Below are positions 1 through 8,767 of a DNA stretch of 64,000 bases, in pieces. Position numbers and translations under genes: made by a program. Under the pieces are notes generated by a model. It was given only the letters and a program-made list of their open reading frames with translations. It was not told the origin of the DNA and did not search any database. Every line of letters starts with the position of its first letter. Within the stretch, counting starts at the first letter, position 1. Origin of the DNA: Zhaonella formicivorans (GTDB lineage: Bacteria > Bacillota > DUOV01 > Zhaonellaceae); assembly GCF_004353525.1 (NCBI RefSeq), contig NZ_CP085524.1, forward strand, positions 2,390,142-2,454,141, written 5' to 3'.

Positions 1-2350
1 GGTCCCCTTCCGCCCGAAGTTCCTCAACCATCTCCACTAACCGGGCAACTTTGGCTGAACGCCCGCGGCCTAAAGCCCCCCTATTTTCCTTTAAGATCAG
101 GTTGGGATGGTCACAGACCTGCTTCAATTTTGTTAAGGCAGCCAGGATGATCCCCCGTTTTTCCATACCTTCGGCATGGGTGAGCCGCTCAAACATATCG
201 GCAATGATATTTTCGTATAAAGAAGCCTGTTCCGCTGTCAAAGTAACGTATTCTTTGAACTCCTCCTTCTCCGGCAGATCAAGTTCGATGGCCGGATCCG
301 TTTTCACCCTGCGCAGGAGAAAAGGCTGTACTAACCGCTTAACCCTGGATACAGCTTGTGCATCTTTGCTTTTTTCAATAACGTTCACAAATTTACGGGT
401 AAATGCTGTTAAGCTGCCAAGGTAACCAGGATTCAGAAAGTCCATAATAGACCATAACTCAGTTAAGCGGTTTTCCATAGGAGTCCCGGTCAGCGCTATC
501 CTGTGGTTGCCGCGCAGGCTGCGGATAGCAACAGCCTGTTTGGTATAAGCATTTTTGATATTTTGGGCTTCATCCAGGCAGATACAGCCCCAATCCAGGG
601 AAGTCAGTTCTTCCCTGTCATGATGGGCCAGTGTATAAGAGGTAATTACCAAATCCTTGCCCAGCACCGCAGGAGCGAAATCTTCCCCTTTAACACGCTG
701 GGGACCGTAATGCAAATAAACCTTGAGCCCCGGGGCAAACCGCTTCAGCTCCATCTGCCAGTTGCCGATTACTGAAGTAGGGCAGATGAGCAAAAAAGGA
801 TTTGCGTCCTGTCCCTCTTCTTTGCAGCCTAACAAGTAAGCTATCAGTTGAATGGTTTTTCCTAAACCCATGTCATCGGCCAGACAACCGCCTAGGCCGA
901 ACCGGCGCAAAAACATCAGCCAGGAATAACCAACCCGCTGGTAGCCCCGCAGCACCCCTTGAAAAGCTTGCGGCGGTCCTAACAGTGGCAGGCGGGAAAT
1001 CTCAGTCAATTGACTGATCATCCCTCCCAGTTGGGAGTTTAACTCTACCTCCACGGGGAACGGATGCTCCATGGATTCGCTAGGCCCTGCTGAATCCTCC
1101 TGTCCCCCGTCACCGGCCAACAAATGCAGTCGCAAAACCTCCCCTAAAGACATCCCATTTCTTTTTGCTTTTAGGGTTTTTTTAATCTGCTGCAGGAGGA
1201 GGGGGTCAAGCTGAATCCACCGGCCCTTGATTTGCATTAGACGCCTTTTCTCTTCTGCCAGACGGTTGAACTCCTCCACCGACAGCTCCAAATCGCCGAT
1301 GGCCAGTTTCCAGTCAAACTGGACTATTTGCTCCAACCCAAACAGGGAATTCTGCAAAGAACCCACCGATGATTTGGTTTTCGCCTTAAGTTTGGGCCTC
1401 TCCTTGCGCACTTGTTCCCACCAGGCGGGTAAAAAAACGGTAAAACCGGCTTCGGCTAACTGCATGCTGCCGCTGTTTAAAAACTCCCAGGCCTGCTCTT
1501 CTGTAAGTTCCCGGATGATGCCGCTTTCAACGGACTGGTCCTTTAACCAGGGTAAAAGCCGAGTCCATTTTTGGATCTGTTTTTCCGGCTGATCAAGGTA
1601 GGACCGCCAGTGTTCAGGGTAATTATCTTTCGATGTCGGTTGATTTTGCTCGTATGGAACAAGTAGATGGGGGTTTTCCTTATCCTGCAAAACAATATTT
1701 AGGCTCCAGGAGGAACTGCCTTCAGGCTCCCGCAGCTGTAGGCAGGTGATAAAAGGAGTATGATCCTGTTTCCAGCCTATAGCCTCTAACCAGTCTTCCT
1801 CGCTCAATAGATTTTCTACCCCATGGTTTTCCAAGCGAAGCAAAGGATAAGTATCCATAAGGGCTTGCCAGGCCATAGCCAACTCCTGGTTTTGCCCGAT
1901 TAATTCAGGAATGATTGCATCAAGCCATTCCTCCAGGTAAGAAGGTGCGCCTCTCTTTTCCATCCCTTGCGGATAAACCAATTTCCATCCGGTTTTGCCC
2001 TTTTGCCACTTATCGTAGTCCGGCAGCCAACTGCCACTGACCAGCAGTTCCTTAAACACAGGGGCGATTTGCGCCAAGAGCTGTATTTCTTTGCTCCACT
2101 CTACCGAGAAAAACTCCGGCTCCGGCAAGTGGGCAAAAAAATCCAAGGCCGTAACAGGGGATAATTGGATGGCCTTTTTACCTTCGTAAACTGTTTCGGG
2201 AAGAAAAGTCCCGTAAAAGGAGGGACTGTGCCAGGCAAAGAGATTTAGTTTTAAGTTCAGATTATTCCAGCTTGCTGGCTTGCTCCAGAGCAAAAAGCCC
2301 TGGGATGGCTCCCACCGGCAAAACACTTTAAGCTTAGGTTTACCCTTCAT
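1..2350 (-). CDS. SNF2-family DEAD/H-box helicase, C-terminus beyond window
   Basis: This is a large SNF2/Rad54-type ATP-dependent DNA translocase, open at the window edge. About 783 residues are visible. Reading the minus strand gives the Walker A-like motif DDMGLGKT near residue 491 and the DEAQ box (LDEAQNIKN) near residue 592. Motif III-like ALTGTPMENR follows. Helicase motifs V and VI would lie outside the window. The roughly 450 residues before the ATPase core match the bacterial SNF2 helicase-associated region in position, and no transmembrane stretch is seen. The ATG at 2350 overlaps the stop of the upstream SWIM gene (ATGA), so the two are translationally coupled. Bacterial SNF2 and SWIM proteins are commonly paired; the partner function is unknown. 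Stops before 1 cannot be judged. Confidence 0.9.
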   Translation of the reverse strand, partial: MKGKPKLKVFCRWEPSQGFLLWSKPASWNNLNLKLNLFAWHSPSFYGTFLPETVYEGKKAIQLSPVTALDFFAHLPEPEFFSVEWSKEIQLLAQIAPVFKELLVSGSWLPDYDKWQKGKTGWKLVYPQGMEKRGAPSYLEEWLDAIIPELIGQNQELAMAWQALMDTYPLLRLENHGVENLLSEEDWLEAIGWKQDHTPFITCLQLREPEGSSSWSLNIVLQDKENPHLLVPYEQNQPTSKDNYPEHWRSYLDQPEKQIQKWTRLLPWLKDQSVESGIIRELTEEQAWEFLNSGSMQLAEAGFTVFLPAWWEQVRKERPKLKAKTKSSVGSLQNSLFGLEQIVQFDWKLAIGDLELSVEEFNRLAEEKRRLMQIKGRWIQLDPLLLQQIKKTLKAKRNGMSLGEVLRLHLLAGDGGQEDSAGPSESMEHPFPVEVELNSQLGGMISQLTEISRLPLLGPPQAFQGVLRGYQRVGYSWLMFLRRFGLGGCLADDMGLGKTIQLIAYLLGCKEEGQDANPFLLICPTSVIGNWQMELKRFAPGLKVYLHYGPQRVKGEDFAPAVLGKDLVITSYTLAHHDREELTSLDWGCICLDEAQNIKNAYTKQAVAIRSLRGNHRIALTGTPMENRLTELWSIMDFLNPGYLGSLTAFTRKFVNVIEKSKDAQAVSRVKRLVQPFLLRRVKTDPAIELDLPEKEEFKEYVTLTAEQASLYENIIADMFERLTHAEGMEKRGIILAALTKLKQVCDHPNLILKENRGALGRGRSAKVARLVEMVEELRAEGD

Positions 2351-3945
2351 GCCAATTTCCCTTTACGCAGTTCTTCTTGCAAGGCACGCAGCCTGCTGTA
2401 CCGGCTGGTCAAACTTGCCATATAGCGTTCCCATTCCTCTGTGCGCTTCAATTTTTTATAATAGTTGCGCAATTTTCTCAAAAGAGGCACTGCTGAGCGG
2501 TAAGACTGGCGATTGCGCCGCTCAATCAAATTGGCCACATACTGGTGATAAAGGGGAAGAAGGAGCGATACATCGGCTGCTTCCACCCGGCGTACTTCCT
2601 CGGGCTCAATTTCCTCGTAGCTTTGCTGAAAAATATGGAAGTTAACCCAGGTTTTATATCTGCCTGACACCAGGAGCGCTTCTCTATAAAAACCAACGCT
2701 CTCCGGCAAGATGGACTGCAAAGCAGCCAAAGCCTCTTCCTGGCAAGAGGGATCCCCGGCTATTTGCAGCCAGTAGCCGCAGAGGGCTTGCAGTTCAAGA
2801 TAGGAAGTGCGATCAATGCCAGGGGTGAGATGGCGCAGCCATTCTGCCAGCCTTTCCCAGGCCTTAGCCTCGTACAAGTTTTTTAGGTATGGAGCAGCAA
2901 AATAAATATTAAAGCCATTGTCCTTGTTCATAATTGCACAGGCCTTTGCATCATCCCCTGCCAAAAAAGCAAAGTGGGCCAGTCCCGTTGCCACGTTGCA
3001 CCTAACCTCTGTGGTTAAATTTTTCCGGTTTAGAATTTCCTCCAGCTTGAACACTTCCACCGTAACCCAATCCCGGTGCCTGGCAAAAATTGTCCACAGC
3101 CTCCGGTAAGTCCAGGCCCAATCAAAAAAGGAGTTATTATCCTCACACAGTCTTTCCCTTAAATCGGAAATTGTTTTGCTAAAATACAATGCGTCTTCCT
3201 GCTTGTCCATTTCAGCGCTAAACGCTGCCGCTGTTTCACATAACAGGGTTGTGTAATAGTCCCGCCAATTTCCTATTCCTATATAGTTGTAATAATATTC
3301 CCTTTTTCTAGGATGCATGTCCAGCTGCCGCATGGCAAACAGAACAGCGTGAAATAAGAAGTAGTGTTTTGCGGGACTACCCCATTTGCGGCAAGCCCTT
3401 TCAACCTTGGCAAAAAAGTCCCGGCATTGCAGTTGCTCTGTGCTGAAATAATAAGAGGAGAGATTTTCAAAAGGACCGGCGCACTTGCTAAATTGTGCCT
3501 CGTAGTACATTTCCCAGTCTGCAAAGGTACCTTTTTCCTCCGGTACTGTTTCCTTTTTTGCAGCTTTGGCAGTTTTTAGCCGTTGTTTTTTGCTTTTGGC
3601 AATTTCGTCAACATTGTTGACAAATTCGCCGGGCCAACCATAAACAGCGTACAAATATAAAAATGCGGCGGCCACATGCTCGCACCGCACCCCTACCGGG
3701 CAACTACACCGGCTTAAGCTGAAATCTTGCAAATTTATATTTACCAGATAGCGGTACTTTCCCTGGACGGTGGCCTGCACCTTATCGGGGGTAACTACCA
3801 CGTTATATACTTGTCCATTTCGATAGTAGTCTAACCCACGCCTAATTGTCTGATAAGTTAGTACAAAAGCCGCTTCTCCGGCCAGCTCCTGAACTTGCTC
3901 TTTGCTAATTTTGTCTTTTAACATCATATCACCCGCATATTGCAT
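2347..3945 (-). CDS. SWIM zinc-finger protein
   Basis: This 532-residue protein carries a SWIM zinc finger at residues 80-90 (C80, C82, C88, H90; CxCx5CxH) followed by a hydrophobic helix. The remainder is Trp/Leu/Tyr-rich and helical, and resembles the repeat-like C-terminal part of bacterial SWIM proteins. SWIM domains are thought to bind DNA or protein. The gene ends inside the start codon of the SNF2 gene, so both products are probably made together and act as a complex or on the same DNA substrate. Start choice is uncertain: ATG at 3945 has AGGAG only one base upstream, while the in-frame ATG pair 18 bases on (MMLKDK) has a GGGTGAT upstream. The N-terminal difference is six residues. Confidence 0.88.
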   Translation of the reverse strand: MQYAGDMMLKDKISKEQVQELAGEAAFVLTYQTIRRGLDYYRNGQVYNVVVTPDKVQATVQGKYRYLVNINLQDFSLSRCSCPVGVRCEHVAAAFLYLYAVYGWPGEFVNNVDEIAKSKKQRLKTAKAAKKETVPEEKGTFADWEMYYEAQFSKCAGPFENLSSYYFSTEQLQCRDFFAKVERACRKWGSPAKHYFLFHAVLFAMRQLDMHPRKREYYYNYIGIGNWRDYYTTLLCETAAAFSAEMDKQEDALYFSKTISDLRERLCEDNNSFFDWAWTYRRLWTIFARHRDWVTVEVFKLEEILNRKNLTTEVRCNVATGLAHFAFLAGDDAKACAIMNKDNGFNIYFAAPYLKNLYEAKAWERLAEWLRHLTPGIDRTSYLELQALCGYWLQIAGDPSCQEEALAALQSILPESVGFYREALLVSGRYKTWVNFHIFQQSYEEIEPEEVRRVEAADVSLLLPLYHQYVANLIERRNRQSYRSAVPLLRKLRNYYKKLKRTEEWERYMASLTSRYSRLRALQEELRKGKLA

Positions 3946-3994
3946 GCTCCTAACGACTTAATTCTAGCAAAACAGCGTTTCCGGAACAATGCTT

Positions 3995-4127
3995 TGTTGA
4001 ACTCGCCATCGGTAACCATTGTCTACTGGCCGGACACGCGTAGCACGACAAAAAACAGCGTGACAATTATGTCACGCCATGCAATTAAATTCTTCATGTG
4101 TTTACCTAATTTTCAGCGAGACAGGAA
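3995..4127. repeat. Imperfect direct repeat, copy A (pairs with 5150-5282)
   Basis: About 130 bp that aligns with 5150-5282 at roughly 70-75% identity by eye. The best-conserved parts are GACAAAAAA-CAGCGTGACAA, CCATGCAAT-AAAT-CTTCA and the end ACAGGAAC. The two copies flank the first HepT/MntA pair. Copy B runs into the 3' end of a corrinoid protein gene; copy A lies upstream of the SWIM gene. No ORF is supported here. Confidence 0.6.
4058..4077. promoter_or_regulatory. Inverted repeat, possible operator
   Basis: GCGTGAC-AATTAT-GTCACGC is a perfect 7-bp dyad with a 6-bp spacer. The geometry fits a dimeric regulator site. The matching position in the second repeat copy is degenerate (GCGTGAC then GCCACAC). 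It lies about 115 bp upstream of the SWIM gene start. The cognate factor is unknown. Confidence 0.4.
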
Positions 4128-4148
4128 CGCAGGCTATTAGATGAGCCG

Positions 4149-4181
4149 GCCACTTGACGGGTCAATAACCCATCAAGTGGC
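4149..4181 (-). terminator. Hairpin downstream of the HepT gene
   Basis: A 13-bp stem with a 7-nt loop (GCCACTTGATGGG / CCCGTCAAGTGGC on the minus strand, one G-U pair) lies 20 bp after the stop of the HEPN gene. It lacks a clean U-tract, so it may be a weak terminator or an mRNA end stabiliser. Confidence 0.45.
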
Positions 4182-4200
4182 TAAGAGGAAGCAACTTTTT

Positions 4201-4617
4201 CTAAAATACCTTTGTTACAATTGCTTTAACAAACACGCTAAAATCGTCCAAGTGTTCCTGAAGAATCTTATAAATTTCATTGTCGTCAACAGTGTGGTAC
4301 AAATGAACCACTCTGTTCCGGAACTTGACCATCTGATTCAGAATGTTCAACTCTCTGGAGGTAAAGTAACCGTTTCGTTCGAGTATCCTGAAAGATTCAA
4401 CACTTGTTTCCGGCGTCCTCCACCTGTTTCTGGCAATAATATGATTTGCTATATCAATCATCGCTTCCACATTGACCTGTAACAAATGCTTAGCCGCTTC
4501 CACGTTACGAAAATCTCCGGTAAACTCTTCCAAGCTGTATTTTCCAAGCTCCTTTAATTTTGTGAGATTTTGTTCAATGAGCTGTATTTTACTGCGGATT
4601 TTTTCCTTATCAACCAT
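4201..4617 (-). CDS. hepT: HepT-like HEPN ribonuclease toxin (first pair)
   Basis: This 138-residue all-helical protein has the HEPN RNase motif RX4HXY at R100, H105 and Y107 (RNRVVHLY). HepT toxins of this family cleave RNA, often tRNA, and are silenced by their MntA partner. I start it at the ATG at 4617 (MVDKEK) because that is the usual family N-terminus and gives an 8-base overlap with the upstream mntA gene; a longer ORF runs back to 4674 inside mntA. It is the distal gene of a two-gene operon and is followed by a hairpin. It sits between imperfect direct repeats, which suggests the pair is an inserted module. Confidence 0.85.
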   Translation of the reverse strand: MVDKEKIRSKIQLIEQNLTKLKELGKYSLEEFTGDFRNVEAAKHLLQVNVEAMIDIANHIIARNRWRTPETSVESFRILERNGYFTSRELNILNQMVKFRNRVVHLYHTVDDNEIYKILQEHLDDFSVFVKAIVTKVF

Positions 4618-5038
4618 CGGTGTACGCCTCCTTAACAGCCTGATCGTATTCTTCGTAAAAGCAGTGCAGGTCAATGGCGTAGTCTTGGTACTGCCCTATT
4701 ACTTTTTCAATATAATCACATGTGGCGATGTAGTCTTTTTCATAAATAATCTTACCTTCTACAATAGCTCTGAACTGAATACTGAGAGGAGCTTTGTTTA
4801 GGTTGACCAGATCAACCCTGTCAGTTCCAAGGAAAGCTGATAGTTTAGCCAAAATAGCCATTTCTTCAGACAAACCAATGTTTTTGTTAAAAAAGACAGC
4901 AAAATCTATATCGCTTAAAACGGTTTGTTTCTCTGTACCATAGGAACCAAATAAAAAAACTGCTAAAACGGCAGGTATTTCCGAGAAAAATGCCGGCAGA
5001 TTTTGTAGTTTTTCGTCTAACTCAAGCTTTTTAGTCAT
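4610..5038 (-). CDS. mntA: MntA-like nucleotidyltransferase antitoxin (first pair)
   Basis: A 142-residue minimal nucleotidyltransferase. The signature GSX10DXD is intact (G31-S32, D43, D45 in GSYGTEKQTVLSDIDFAV). In characterised HepT/MntA systems the MntA enzyme adds AMP groups to a tyrosine next to the HepT active site; the toxin here has the equivalent Tyr107. The 3' end overlaps the toxin start by 8 bases. Upstream, 5039-5271 holds no gene, only the second repeat copy. The start at ATG 5038 is preceded by GGGGAGGCTTTGTT, a good ribosome site. Confidence 0.87.
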   Translation of the reverse strand: MTKKLELDEKLQNLPAFFSEIPAVLAVFLFGSYGTEKQTVLSDIDFAVFFNKNIGLSEEMAILAKLSAFLGTDRVDLVNLNKAPLSIQFRAIVEGKIIYEKDYIATCDYIEKVIGQYQDYAIDLHCFYEEYDQAVKEAYTDG

Positions 5039-5149
5039 AACAAAGCCTCCCCGCGATTAACCTAATTCTACCAGGAACACCGTTCGCAGTCAATGTCTGG
5101 AAATTGCTAGAGTTTACGGAAGCAACGTGGAAATAAAAACTGACCAATT

Positions 5150-5282
5150 AAACTCCATTCTAAAGCGTAACTATTTTATCGGCCACACATGCAACGTAGA
5201 CAAAAAATACAGCGTGACAATTTATGCCACACCATGCAATGAAATGCTTCACGTTTTTACCTTATCCATTTTCAACAGGAAC
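5150..5282. repeat. Imperfect direct repeat, copy B (pairs with 3995-4127)
   Basis: Second copy of the roughly 130-bp repeat flanking the HepT/MntA pair. Its last 11 bases overlap the 3' end of the corrinoid protein gene. The internal dyad of copy A is broken here. The rest of 5039-5271 shows no ORF that I would support. Confidence 0.6.
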
Positions 5283-5910
5283 ATTTTTCTTTTAAGATTT
5301 TTTCATAGATTTCCAGCGCCTGTGTCACATCGTTGGCGTAATAATCCACGCCGGTATATTCTTTGACCAGTTGATTAACCGGGTATCCCCCTACCACTAC
5401 TTTGACTTTATCCCGTAAGCCGGCTTCTTGTAAAAGATCAACCACTTTTTTTACGGAGCCTACGCAAAAAGACAGCAAAACACTGATCCCCAGAATTGAG
5501 GCACCGGTTTCATTTACCGCTTGTACAAATTTCTCCGGCGGTACATCAACACCCAGGTCGTGAACATGAAAGCCGCGGGAGCGGAGAAGGTAAATCACAA
5601 TGTTCTTGCCAAGATCGTGAATATCCCCTTCAATGGTACCCATCACAATAGAAAAGCCGTTTTGAGGGACGTTAACAGGAATATGGGGTTCTACAATGCG
5701 CATAACGCCTTTAAAAATTTCTTCCGACATAATCAGGTCGGATAGAAAATACTGTCCCTCACTATACCTTTTCCCGACTATTTCCACACCTCTCCTGCAG
5801 GTATCAACAATTTCCAAAGGAGTAAGACCTGCCTGGAGTTGTTTTTCGACTAAACAGAGTGTTTTATCTTCATCAAGGTCCGCCATGGCCGTTAGCAACT
5901 CGTCTTCCAT
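5272..5910 (-). CDS. Corrinoid (B12-binding) methyltransfer protein, copy 2
   Basis: This 212-residue protein has the two-part architecture of MtaC/MtvC/MttC proteins: an N-terminal helical cap (residues 1-85) and a C-terminal Rossmann-like B12 domain. The lower-axial-ligand motif DXHXXG is intact (D96, H98, G101 in GDIHDLGKN). Its cobamide would carry a methyl group from a substrate methyltransferase to a tetrahydrofolate methyltransferase in the cytoplasm. The start at 5910 is chosen because GGAGGG lies 6 bases upstream; a longer frame to 5949 overlaps the GntR gene. It follows the GntR gene by 20 bases and is probably co-transcribed with it, apart from the first corrinoid protein of the cluster. 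Confidence 0.9.
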   Translation of the reverse strand: MEDELLTAMADLDEDKTLCLVEKQLQAGLTPLEIVDTCRRGVEIVGKRYSEGQYFLSDLIMSEEIFKGVMRIVEPHIPVNVPQNGFSIVMGTIEGDIHDLGKNIVIYLLRSRGFHVHDLGVDVPPEKFVQAVNETGASILGISVLLSFCVGSVKKVVDLLQEAGLRDKVKVVVGGYPVNQLVKEYTGVDYYANDVTQALEIYEKILKEKCSC

Positions 5911-5930
5911 CAAAGCCCTCCAGATATTGT

Positions 5931-6713
5931 TCATTCTTTTCGATACCACCCGTCATACGCCGTCAGCTTATAACGGTCTCCGCGATAAACGGACTTGCCC
6001 CACCCCACCGGCTTGAGCTCGGGGTCATATATAGTTTGTTCTATTACAAAAACCGGGGAACCCTGTGCAATCCCCAAGATGGAGGCCTCTTCGTCGGTAG
6101 AAACGGAAACTTGTAAGACTTTCTTGGAACTGACGGGCAAATAATCGCTGTGAGCAGTAACCAAACCAGGCAAAGTGGGGTCCTGCAGTTCTGATTCCAG
6201 AATAGGCTTACTCTTAGTATATATTGTATATTTCCTTTCATACGCCAAGGGTTCATCTTCTGCGGAAAGGACGATACGAAAAAACAGGAACCTGGCATTG
6301 TCGTCATTTATTTGAAACTTTTCTTTTAACTGTTCATCAGCCCTTACTATCCTTGCTTCTAACAGCGTAGTGTTAAATCGCAAACCTCTTTGTTTAATTT
6401 CTTCACTGAAATTATTCAGCTCAAAAACTATATTATCCAGTTTTGGAACAGCCACAAAAGTGCCTTTGCCCTGTTGGGCATATACCATTCCTGCCGCCAC
6501 CAGCTCCGCAATAGCCTTGCGGACCGTCATGCGGCTGATCTGGTAACGGGCAGCAAGTTCCATCTCGGTAGGCAGCGCCTCACCCGGTTTTAATTCACCC
6601 CGCCGGATCTGCCCTTCCAGCAGTCTAGCTAACTGATAATAGATAGGTATCACTGAGTTTTTATCAATTTTCAATTCTTCTTGCACGTTATAAACACCTG
6701 TCTTGTCTGTCAT
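5931..6713 (-). CDS. GntR-family regulator, HutC/UTRA subfamily
   Basis: A 260-residue regulator. An N-terminal winged helix (residues about 20-90, with TEMELAARYQISRMTVRKAI) is followed by a UTRA ligand-binding domain (about 105-250). Such proteins usually repress genes for uptake or catabolism of the compound they bind. The locus carries a HutC-like palindrome TTGTATATACAA at 13323-13334, downstream of the promoter of the methyltransferase operon, which is the likely target. The gene has its own promoter at 6734-6762. ATG 6713 has AGAGGG only one base away; GTG at 6686 (residue 10) with AGGTG 8 bases upstream is an alternative. Ligand unknown. Confidence 0.9.
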   Translation of the reverse strand: MTDKTGVYNVQEELKIDKNSVIPIYYQLARLLEGQIRRGELKPGEALPTEMELAARYQISRMTVRKAIAELVAAGMVYAQQGKGTFVAVPKLDNIVFELNNFSEEIKQRGLRFNTTLLEARIVRADEQLKEKFQINDDNARFLFFRIVLSAEDEPLAYERKYTIYTKSKPILESELQDPTLPGLVTAHSDYLPVSSKKVLQVSVSTDEEASILGIAQGSPVFVIEQTIYDPELKPVGWGKSVYRGDRYKLTAYDGWYRKE

Positions 6714-6733
6714 ACCCTCTAAACTTTAGCTCA

Positions 6734-6762
6734 ATATTATCATGCCATAAATTGGGGGTCAA
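6734..6762 (-). promoter_or_regulatory. Sigma-A type promoter for the GntR gene
   Basis: On the minus strand TTGACC (6762-6757), a 17-bp spacer and TAATAT (6739-6734). The predicted transcript starts about 14 bases before the GntR start codon. It sits directly after the stop of the RACo gene, so the GntR-corrinoid pair can be expressed independently. Confidence 0.6.
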
Positions 6763-6781
6763 TAGAATAGCGATTTCCATG

Positions 6782-8623
6782 TTACTTGCCGGTCCTGCTA
6801 AAAGAGAGCGACTTAACAAATTCTTGCTGAAATTCTTTGGTGTTGGAAAGCTCAATATGCTCAGCGCGCCGGGCCAGATTTACGGCCCTTTCTCTCTCCA
6901 CTGTGGACAGCAGGGCCATTTTAGCCCCGTCACCTGCAGCGTTGCCGATGGCAACGATGCGCTGGAGAGGTACAGGCGGCAGCAGCCCTATACCCAATGC
7001 GCTTTCTTTTTTGATAAAGTTTCCGAAAGCCCCGGCCAGGAGGACTTGGTCAATGTCTTCTGGGCCAACCCCCATTTCCCTGAGCAGGATCCGGGCCCCG
7101 GCCATAATGGCCCCTTTAGCCAGCTGCAGCTCCCGTACATCCTTTTGGGTGAGCACAATATCCTCCCCCGTGGCCGAGTCTGTACCCCACACCAGGACAA
7201 ACTCCATGCCCCGCCCCTCTTTGCGCAGGCGCTTGCGCACCAGAGGCGGCAGCTTTTGTAGCTGGGCATCGGCACTGGCCAAGCGTCCCGAGGAATCGAG
7301 GACACCTGCTTTATACATTTCCGCAATGGCGTCTATTAGGCCGGAACCGCAGATGCCACGCGGTTTGCCTCCGGCAATGACGTCCAACTCAACATCTGCG
7401 GAAATGCGCACTCCTTCGATGGCCCCCTCGGCAGCCCGCATGCCGTACTTAATCTCTGCCCCTTCAAAAGCCGGCCCAGCCGCCGTTGAACAAGTGAGAA
7501 TTCTGCCTCTGCCAACCAGAACTATCTCGCCGTTTGTGCCAATATCTATGATCAAATTAATCCCCCGGAGGCGGTCCACACCGGCCGCCAGCATAACGCC
7601 AACTGTATCCGAACCGACATAACCGGCCACGTTGGGCAAAACTATCACTTTTCCCGTGGCAAGTATATTCAGACCCAACTCCCTGGCCTCCACCTCAACG
7701 GCTTGACGGAAAACAGGGATAAAAGGCGCCGGGGCTAAATAAGTGGGATCTATGCCTAAAAATAAATGGCTCATGGTGGTGTTGCCCACCACTACTGCCT
7801 GGTAGATTTCCTCAGGGCGCACATCATGCTCATGGCACAACCGGGCTATGACGTCATTTAGTCCGCCGACAACTTTCTCCTGCAGTTGGTGCAACCCTTC
7901 CGGCCCGCTGGCCGCGTGGGTTATCCTGGCGATCACATCGGCACCAAAAGCATTTTGGGGATTGGTAACTGCCCCGCTGGCCACAACTGTACCCTTGTTC
8001 AGGTCGAGCAAATAAACCACAACTGTAGTAGTACCTATATCCACTGCCAAGCCGTAACAACGGCCAAGCGTATCGCCGGGTTCCACAGCCAACAGGGTAT
8101 CACCGTCAAGCACCGCCGTCACTTGAAAGTTACTCCTTCTTAAAACACGCGGCAGATAAGCTGCCACCGGGCGACTGAAGCGGATTCCCGGACGATCCAA
8201 AGCAGACAAAAGACGCTCCCAGTCCGGAGTCTGTTCCTCTGTACTTGGCTTTGGGAGAGAAACCAGGTACTTGCGCACACTGGGTGTCACCGAAGTTTGT
8301 TCCACCACTGGGTTAAAACCGATTTTCCGGTCATATGCGTCCTTCTGCTCCCTCAAGTTTACCACCGTATCTTCTTGCAGCATCCGCTGGCAGGCCAATA
8401 CCCAGCCTGCGGACAGCTGGGCCTGGCTTAAAAATTTCTTTTCAACAGGCGAAGGAGGAGAAAGTTTTTCCGGGGAAAGCTGCACCAGGCATTTTCCACA
8501 GGTCCCTTTACCTCCGCAAGTGCTTTCCACTTGCACCCCGGCCGCTATAGCTGCCTGCAGGATAGTGGTCCCGGCAGGGACCTCTACCATTTTATTAGAA
8601 GGCAAAAATTTAACCCTGATCAT
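6782..8623 (-). CDS. RACo-type reductive activator of corrinoid proteins
   Basis: About 613 residues: an N-terminal 2Fe-2S ferredoxin domain (counting from the TTG two codons upstream, C38, C44, C47 and C80; CX5CX2C...C) and a long C-terminal ASKHA-type ATPase domain (GLAVDIGTTTVVVYLLD, then IIDIGTNGEIV and LAGAFGNF). RACo proteins use ATP to reduce cobalamin(II), formed by accidental oxidation, back to cobalamin(I). One activator can serve several corrinoid proteins, so it may also service the mtaC-like protein at 19.9 kb. ATG at 8623 has AAGGGA 9 bases upstream; a TTG at 8629 is possible. A stem-loop with poor U-tract separates it from the upstream methyltransferase gene. Confidence 0.92.
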   Translation of the reverse strand: MIRVKFLPSNKMVEVPAGTTILQAAIAAGVQVESTCGGKGTCGKCLVQLSPEKLSPPSPVEKKFLSQAQLSAGWVLACQRMLQEDTVVNLREQKDAYDRKIGFNPVVEQTSVTPSVRKYLVSLPKPSTEEQTPDWERLLSALDRPGIRFSRPVAAYLPRVLRRSNFQVTAVLDGDTLLAVEPGDTLGRCYGLAVDIGTTTVVVYLLDLNKGTVVASGAVTNPQNAFGADVIARITHAASGPEGLHQLQEKVVGGLNDVIARLCHEHDVRPEEIYQAVVVGNTTMSHLFLGIDPTYLAPAPFIPVFRQAVEVEARELGLNILATGKVIVLPNVAGYVGSDTVGVMLAAGVDRLRGINLIIDIGTNGEIVLVGRGRILTCSTAAGPAFEGAEIKYGMRAAEGAIEGVRISADVELDVIAGGKPRGICGSGLIDAIAEMYKAGVLDSSGRLASADAQLQKLPPLVRKRLRKEGRGMEFVLVWGTDSATGEDIVLTQKDVRELQLAKGAIMAGARILLREMGVGPEDIDQVLLAGAFGNFIKKESALGIGLLPPVPLQRIVAIGNAAGDGAKMALLSTVERERAVNLARRAEHIELSNTKEFQQEFVKSLSFSRTGK

Positions 8624-8652
8624 TTCCAACAGTCCCTTCTATATAGATAAAA

Positions 8653-8701
8653 GAACAAAAGCATTTGATGCCTTTCGGCATCATGGGTAATGCTTTTGTT
8701 C
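8653..8701 (-). terminator. Long stem-loop between the MeTr and RACo genes
   Basis: Minus strand: a 13-bp outer stem (GAACAAAAGCATT / AATGCTTTTGTTC), a 5-nt bulge and a 7-bp inner stem closed by GAAA. It is followed by TTTTATC. It could be a partial terminator that sets lower activator expression, or a processing signal. Confidence 0.6.
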
Positions 8702-8767
8702 TTTGTTCTCATCCTCAATAATGCGGCAAGCAATTGCCACTGTCCGCAAAACGCCGCCCCGCTTCCC

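Noticed and set aside
6837-7622. Plus-strand 261-residue frame
   Set aside because: Antisense of the RACo gene, Ser/Arg/Pro-rich composition typical of shadow frames.
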